DNA of 64,000 nucleotides from contig CAXAMN010008624.1 in assembly GCA_963970005.1 (NCBI GenBank), forward strand, positions 196,336 through 260,335, given 5' to 3'. Position 1 is the first letter of the stretch; each line of letters begins with the position of its first letter. Source of the stretch: Durusdinium trenchii. Lineage: Eukaryota > Sar > Dinophyceae > Suessiales > Symbiodiniaceae. Made by a program: the position numbers and the translations under genes. Shown piece after piece: positions 59,043 to 64,000 of the stretch. Under the pieces are notes generated by a model that searched no databases, had not been told where the DNA came from, and saw nothing but the letters and a program-made list of their open reading frames with translations.

Positions 59043-60736
59043 CTGCAGAGTCAGGTCCAGTTTGTGATTTTTCCTTTTTGTTGAATCTAGGAAAGAACAA
59101 GTTAAGAGCATTTCCAAGCGTGACAGGAGCAGCTTTGAAATTTGGTGCTTTCTGAGAATTTTGTCGTTTGTTTCTGTCAGGCCGTCACAAGTATTATCTA
59201 GACTTGCCCTTGTGGCTGGAGCTACGCAGTGGCATTTGTCACGAACATACATCCGTGATTAGCAGATGCTTTAGCCTTCTGGCTCTTGGGTTTGCAAGCT
59301 CGAAGTCTGGCGCAGAGCATGCAACTAGGAAAGCCATCACCTTTGCCTACCAATTTGATGGATACCCCGATGGTGGAAATTCAGCTCCCATACGCCCCAC
59401 TAATCTTTTCAAGAGGCCAAACCCATGTTCCCTGCCGGCAACCCGGCTGGTTGATTGGTGCACTCCCTATGTGTGAGTCTGAGGCAAAGTGGGCCGAGAA
59501 TCATGAAGCGCTCTTCAATTATACAGGTTGATGAGCCTTATTGAAGACTGACACCTGATCAATATTCTGAACAACAATAATTTAGGACTAGGATGGTGCT
59601 AGGGCATTAGGAGATGACTTTTGGGCGCTACAAGGTTTTCTGTGACAATTGCAAAACATGAAGGAATCCCCTGCAAAGCTTGGCGACATCTCCTGAAGTT
59701 CCGTAATACAAGTGCAGATAGTCCACTTTGTTTAGGATTTCAGACCCGAACATATCTCAAGATCTCCATAATTTGATTGAGAGATGGCATCCTTTCGTGC
59801 ATCCCTAGAGGCACGATCATTCATGATTTGGATGGGATGCTGTTTGATTTGTGGTTGGGTTTGGCTCCGCCTTGAGTTGAGTCACAAAAGGGACGCTTTG
59901 CCAAATTGGTGGTCAAGTCATCCTGAGATGCTGTTTTCCGAAGGGTGAGCGGTCCACACCTGGTGTAATTAAATGTAATGTGCACATTGCACATTGTATG
60001 CTCTTAGTTCCTTTGCCCCTTTGTTTCTATATATCAGATATATAATATATACATAATTTTTTGCATATACAAATGTACATTTACCACTAACCCGCTAAGC
60101 GGTAAACTCTTGGCAGGGTCCCAATTCCTGCCCTGAACGGCCCTGTATATACCTTCCAAAACGAATGTCCATTGCAAGGTGGTTGGGGTGCGGGGGATTG
60201 CTGGTGGCAAGACGATGGGTTTATCATAGGCGTGTTGTAAGTAGCAATGACTGTGTGGCTATGCGGGATGCTTAGTGGAACTGACGGATGTACGTTTGAT
60301 GTTGTTCGCAGACTGCTGCGCACGGACGTATGGAACGAAGTATTTAAGTGGATGTTGCTTTGTGTGAATTCTGTGAACAGAGCCGTACAACACATTCACA
60401 TGGAACATGACCATGAGGTTGGAGCTTTTTACATGGAAGTTCCATGAAGTTCCAATGGTTTGAGTTGCTCATGACAACCCCACGTGGCTTGTGTAAACAT
60501 TGCCCCTTTGGTGTCGGCTGGGCTCCTATGAGCACTTAAGAGCTTGTACAAGTTTACTCTGATTTCTGCCAGCAGAATAGTCGGTGGAAGTTCAATTGTT
60601 AAATCCACCTTGTTACCAGATGTTGCCACGTCCCTGTATCTGCAGTTTGAAAGATGCTGTGAACCTACTGTAAGTAATTTTACATAGTATGTTGCAAATT
60701 GGTTTTCCGTGCTTAAGGGGCTGAACTGACCCACAT
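59043..60736. other. Stretch without a supported gene
   Basis: Several open frames but none with a coherent protein pattern and matching splice sites. TA-rich runs at about 60030-60070. Confidence 0.3.
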
Positions 60737-60880
60737 CCACGCAAGTGTCTGAAGGTGGTCGAAGAATTTGCGAAGTGGACCCAACAGGTGATCCGACTGT
60801 ACTCTGGCGAGGTGCCAATCGGTGCACATGCCATTCTCGCAGGAGAGATCCCTCAGTGGCGGCAGCAGGGGGCACTCAGA
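60737..60880 (+). CDS. Candidate exon(s) of an unknown gene
   Basis: After AG (CACGCAAG or CTGAAG) the + frame reads VVEEFAKWTQQVIRLYSGEV and PIGAHAILAGEIPQWRQQ, a compact, alpha-helical, cellular-looking sequence. Family unknown. It may belong to the gene to its right or to a separate one. Confidence 0.35.
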
Positions 60881-61276
60881 CTCTGGTCGTGGTCTAGGCC
60901 CGTATGAGTGGCTTCTCCACAAATCAGCATTTCATACCGATCTAGTGGAAATCAAGAGGTGTTTGAGCGGGCCGTGTTGTGAAAAACTGAACCTTCGTGA
61001 CAACTGGAATTCTGCAGATTCCCACAATTGTATATTTGAGCCCGAGACTTCGATTTTTGATGGGATCTCCTGTAGTTTCGACTCGGTGATGTATACATAT
61101 ATGTATATATGAATACCATTTGATCCCTACCTTCAGAGCACGGATCTTCAAAAAAGCATGTCGAACCAAGTCCTCAGATACAACGTGCGGAAATCCGAGA
61201 AACCCAGAACCAATGTACAAACAGACATGTGCAGACTCCTGAGAATCCTTGTTTAAGGCAAAATACTTACACATAG

Positions 61277-61375
61277 GAACAAGAAGCTACTAGGAGCAAA
61301 GGGCATCGCTACTAGGAGCAAGGATGCTACTAGGGGCTCCGCCTTACTACTAGTAGCAAGAAGCTATTAGAAACA
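61277..61375. repeat. CTAGTAG array, inverted (copy 6)
   Basis: Units GAAGCTACTAGGAGCAA, GCATCGCTACTAGGAGC and TTACTACTAGTAGCAAGAAG, the inverse of the 31432-31550 array, including the word GGGGCTCC. Confidence 0.75.
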
Positions 61376-61844
61376 AGAATTGATCAAAGCTCGAAGCATC
61401 TCCACTCCCCGAGAACGGAACGGTCCACGTCCGTTCGGAACGACCCACAGGTCCACGCCGCTCGTTGGCCTCTGCGGGCCGAAGGGCGATGCAAGACGAG
61501 AGTCGGGATACCTATGGAAACCTGATATCGCGAGTTTCAAGACCTGATGAAACTATCATAAACCACCTAATTATATATATATATACATATGTAATAATAA
61601 ACCACAAACCACCTGTGTTTGTATTATGCTTAGACATTGGAACTTGGGATTTTCAGAATGATTTCTGAAGGCCCTGCAAAGCAGTTGAATAACCCTCGGC
61701 TTGTGAGTGTTGTACATAATTTTGTTCTTCTCAAAAAGGTGGCAGTGGTGACTCGTTTACGATCGATATCTAGTGACACATCAACCTGATCGAACTAGTA
61801 CATGTTCTCGCTTTTTCATGCTGTTCTCACCTGGACCATCCAAG

Positions 61845-63900
61845 GTGCCTTGGAGTTGGATTTCTCCCTGGAGGAGATGGACCCCTCCTTGCAAGATGGT
61901 GTGTTCCTTGTGTTTCGGGAGCCGATCTAGGTCTCTACTGGACTTCGTGGATGGCAAAATCTTGGGAATGCTTGCCTTAGAAGCACCGTCCAAGAAAGAA
62001 CCAGGGATCCTGCTTCCAAGCTTGTTGACGTGGGATCATTGTTCAAATAGAGGGACACTTGATCCCCTGAGGTCCATTAGAAAGTTTCAAAGAGAGGCAG
62101 ATACAAGATGATACAATTACACGGCTGAAACATGCCTCCCTGACATAGTCACATTTGGTGCTTTCAGATACCAGAGTCACCGGAGTTTTGATACTTGACA
62201 TTACTTGGCCACCCTCAATTTCGATTACGGATGGTTATGGCTTATGGAGCCCAGAGTCGACCCCTTGTCACTTTTCCTCCCTCAGGTCATCGAGTTGCGT
62301 ATGACCGAGAGGTGCCCTTTGAGCTCCGAGTGCAGGTGCGGCTACCGAGCTACCGACCCAGACCGACAGATTGCGTTGTGTTGGAAGCATTCGTCGGATG
62401 CAGTTTGGGAGTGGTGTAGATGGAGGTGTGAGGTGTGCCATGTTGTGCCATGTGCCTACTTTACTTGAAGGCACCTTCCTGTGGGCCTCTCGATCAACTG
62501 TTCTCGTGTTTGGGATTCCGACCAGAAACATTCAGCTGGAGTGCACGAAGCTGCCCTTGGCTTTTCCTGCAGGACGTCGAGTCGCGGCCACAGGACAAGC
62601 GAGTTTGCTGCTTTGTCAGCTTCCAATCCTTCCAACTCCGGATGCATTTAGAGGACGCAAAAATATGGTTGATTATCACCAGCAAACTCCCTTCTTCACT
62701 GTTTAAGGACGAAGAACTGTTCTGTGAGCCTGACTTGTAGGTCAGAAGTGGTGAATGCCTTTGGCAAATGGCAAAAGGATTGTGGACCGGCTGAAGCCCC
62801 TGTCTTTTGATCCAATGTCATTAGACAAAGACATGGCATGCTACTCGTAGCCCATGCTAGGCTTGACAGAAAAGGTTGTCCATGCAGAGATTTCCAAAGA
62901 GTATGTCCCGCCATGCCACCCTTTCCACTACGGGGCTCATACTATAGTGTGGGATTGCTCCAAACGGAAACTCAACAGAATACGGATTTCTTGACATCAA
63001 TACGTTTGTCTTCGGGTTTCCAAGCATGACCTGTAGTGGACTGGCCATGTTTGACCATGGCCGGCCGAAGGAGGTGGGGACATTGGAGGCCACAGGGTCT
63101 GACGGCGTCTACCTTTGAGAGTGAGAAAGTTTGTCCAGAAGAGTTGTGCACGGAACAAAGGTCGTTTCAATTTTACACAGGTGGGTTCAGTGGGTCACAG
63201 GGTCCACACCTTTCTGACCTTCATAATTCGTTTGCTCTCACCGTTCTCATCCCGAGGCTATGGCTTCTAATCTCAAAGAACTGATTGAGCTGATTTTCTC
63301 TCGACAAGTTCCCGACCACACACTTGCCAGGCAATTCGGTGCAAGATCCTCGCCTTAGGTGATGAGCTGAACCCGAAGCATTGCAGGCAACTCACACGGT
63401 GATTGCAGAAGAATCGGCAGCTATGCATTCGGGTATTGAAAACAAGTTTGTCCAAATTGCATGGCAAATGTATAAGCTTTGGTCACTGGTATGTCAGTAC
63501 GCCATTAGGATCATCTATATAGATGAAGCTTGATGCTCGGTGCTGGTGAAGCTCAAGACTTTTTAGGGTTTGGGGCCGGAAGCATTCTCCCATCACGAAA
63601 CATCTCCAAAAGATTTGCAAACTTGAGTAATTTCTGTGTGTGGGGTGGACTTGTGTTGAATTTAGGTGAAGAGAGTGAACAGCTACGGGCCGGGCTAGGG
63701 GTTTTCTAGTGAATCTAGGGAAAGTTTTGTCTTGGAGTCTTGGAAGGTGAATCCTGTTACCCTAGAATTGGTTGGAGGTATTTTCGGAAGCCGACTGGGT
63801 TTGCGCTGAGATTTTCTGCAGGTTTGAAGTGACCAGCGAGAACGACCTCTTCTTTCATTTTACTCACAGTGTGGATGAGAACAACTTCCGCGACATGCAG
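61845..63900 (+). CDS. SAS-6-like centriole cartwheel protein, first recognisable exons (3' end outside window)
   Basis: SAS-6 builds the nine-fold cartwheel of centrioles and basal bodies; its N-terminal globular head oligomerises. Exons 61845-61898 (GT donor), 62286-62379 (GT donor) and 63822-63900 (GC donor) join in phase. The product reads LELDFSLEEMDPSLQDG, then RVAYDREVPFELRVQVRL, RPTDCVVFEVTSENDLFFHF and THSVDENNFRDMQ. This follows the SAS-6 head pattern: a (F/Y)xREVPFELRV strand, then an I/V-x-(I/V)-(S/T)-S-(D/E)-x-DLFF strand and an E-E/N-F-x-x-(L/M) helix. The exons after 63900 lie beyond the window, and the start codon was not found upstream of 61845. A dinoflagellate with flagellate stages would need this protein. 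Confidence 0.6.
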
Positions 63901-64000
63901 GCTCCGCTTCCCTGGGAAGTGAACGAAACAACGTCTTGACTTGGTCAGTTTGGATTCCTGGCAAGTAGTGTTTTGCAACTCAAAGATCCATTTCTGATAT

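Overview
The window reads as nuclear DNA of a dinoflagellate, most likely Symbiodiniaceae. Genes are split into many very short exons, and acceptors are almost always AG followed by G. Donors are often GC or GA rather than GT, nearly every gene lies on the + strand, and several multicopy dinoflagellate families and decayed mobile elements fill the space. Long open frames mislead here: most real coding sequence is in exons of 34-230 nt, recovered by matching splice phase and protein family pattern.

Layout. 662-1273 is the 3' end of a dispersed gene family. 2171-6134 is a seven-exon gene whose joined exons give exactly 1000 codons. 7692-9372 is the 3' part of a transposase-derived-looking family. 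9865-12723 (minus) is a truncated Ty1/copia-like retroelement with Gag, CCHC knuckle, GRF-like finger and a primer-binding site matching initiator tRNA-Met. 12850-13190 is an AT-rich insert with a Cys-rich finger. About 14.2-19.1 kb holds scattered exons, including two EF-hand-like ones. 19272-34538 is a large UNC-45-like myosin chaperone gene with a 4-kb decayed transposase-like element (26.9-30.9 kb) in one intron.

The centrepiece is 35753-55751: two complete tandem copies of a 15-exon gene for a YeeE/YedE-family (thiosulfate/sulfur transport) membrane protein, 355 and 358 residues. Intron positions and phases are identical between copies, and 20 of 28 introns begin with GC. The copies are separated by about 2.3 kb and their introns are full of private repeats (minisatellites, CT- and GA-rich arrays, CTAGTAG arrays). 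After them come an unidentified minus-strand exon (58813-59042), a + strand exon near 60.8 kb, and at the right edge the 5' exons of a gene resembling the centriole cartwheel protein SAS-6, cut by the window end.

The cellular genes (sulfur-compound transporter, myosin chaperone, centriole protein) share no pathway. Their common orientation fits the one-directional gene blocks known from dinoflagellates. Family calls come from reading the translated sequence without any search, so each carries its own confidence.
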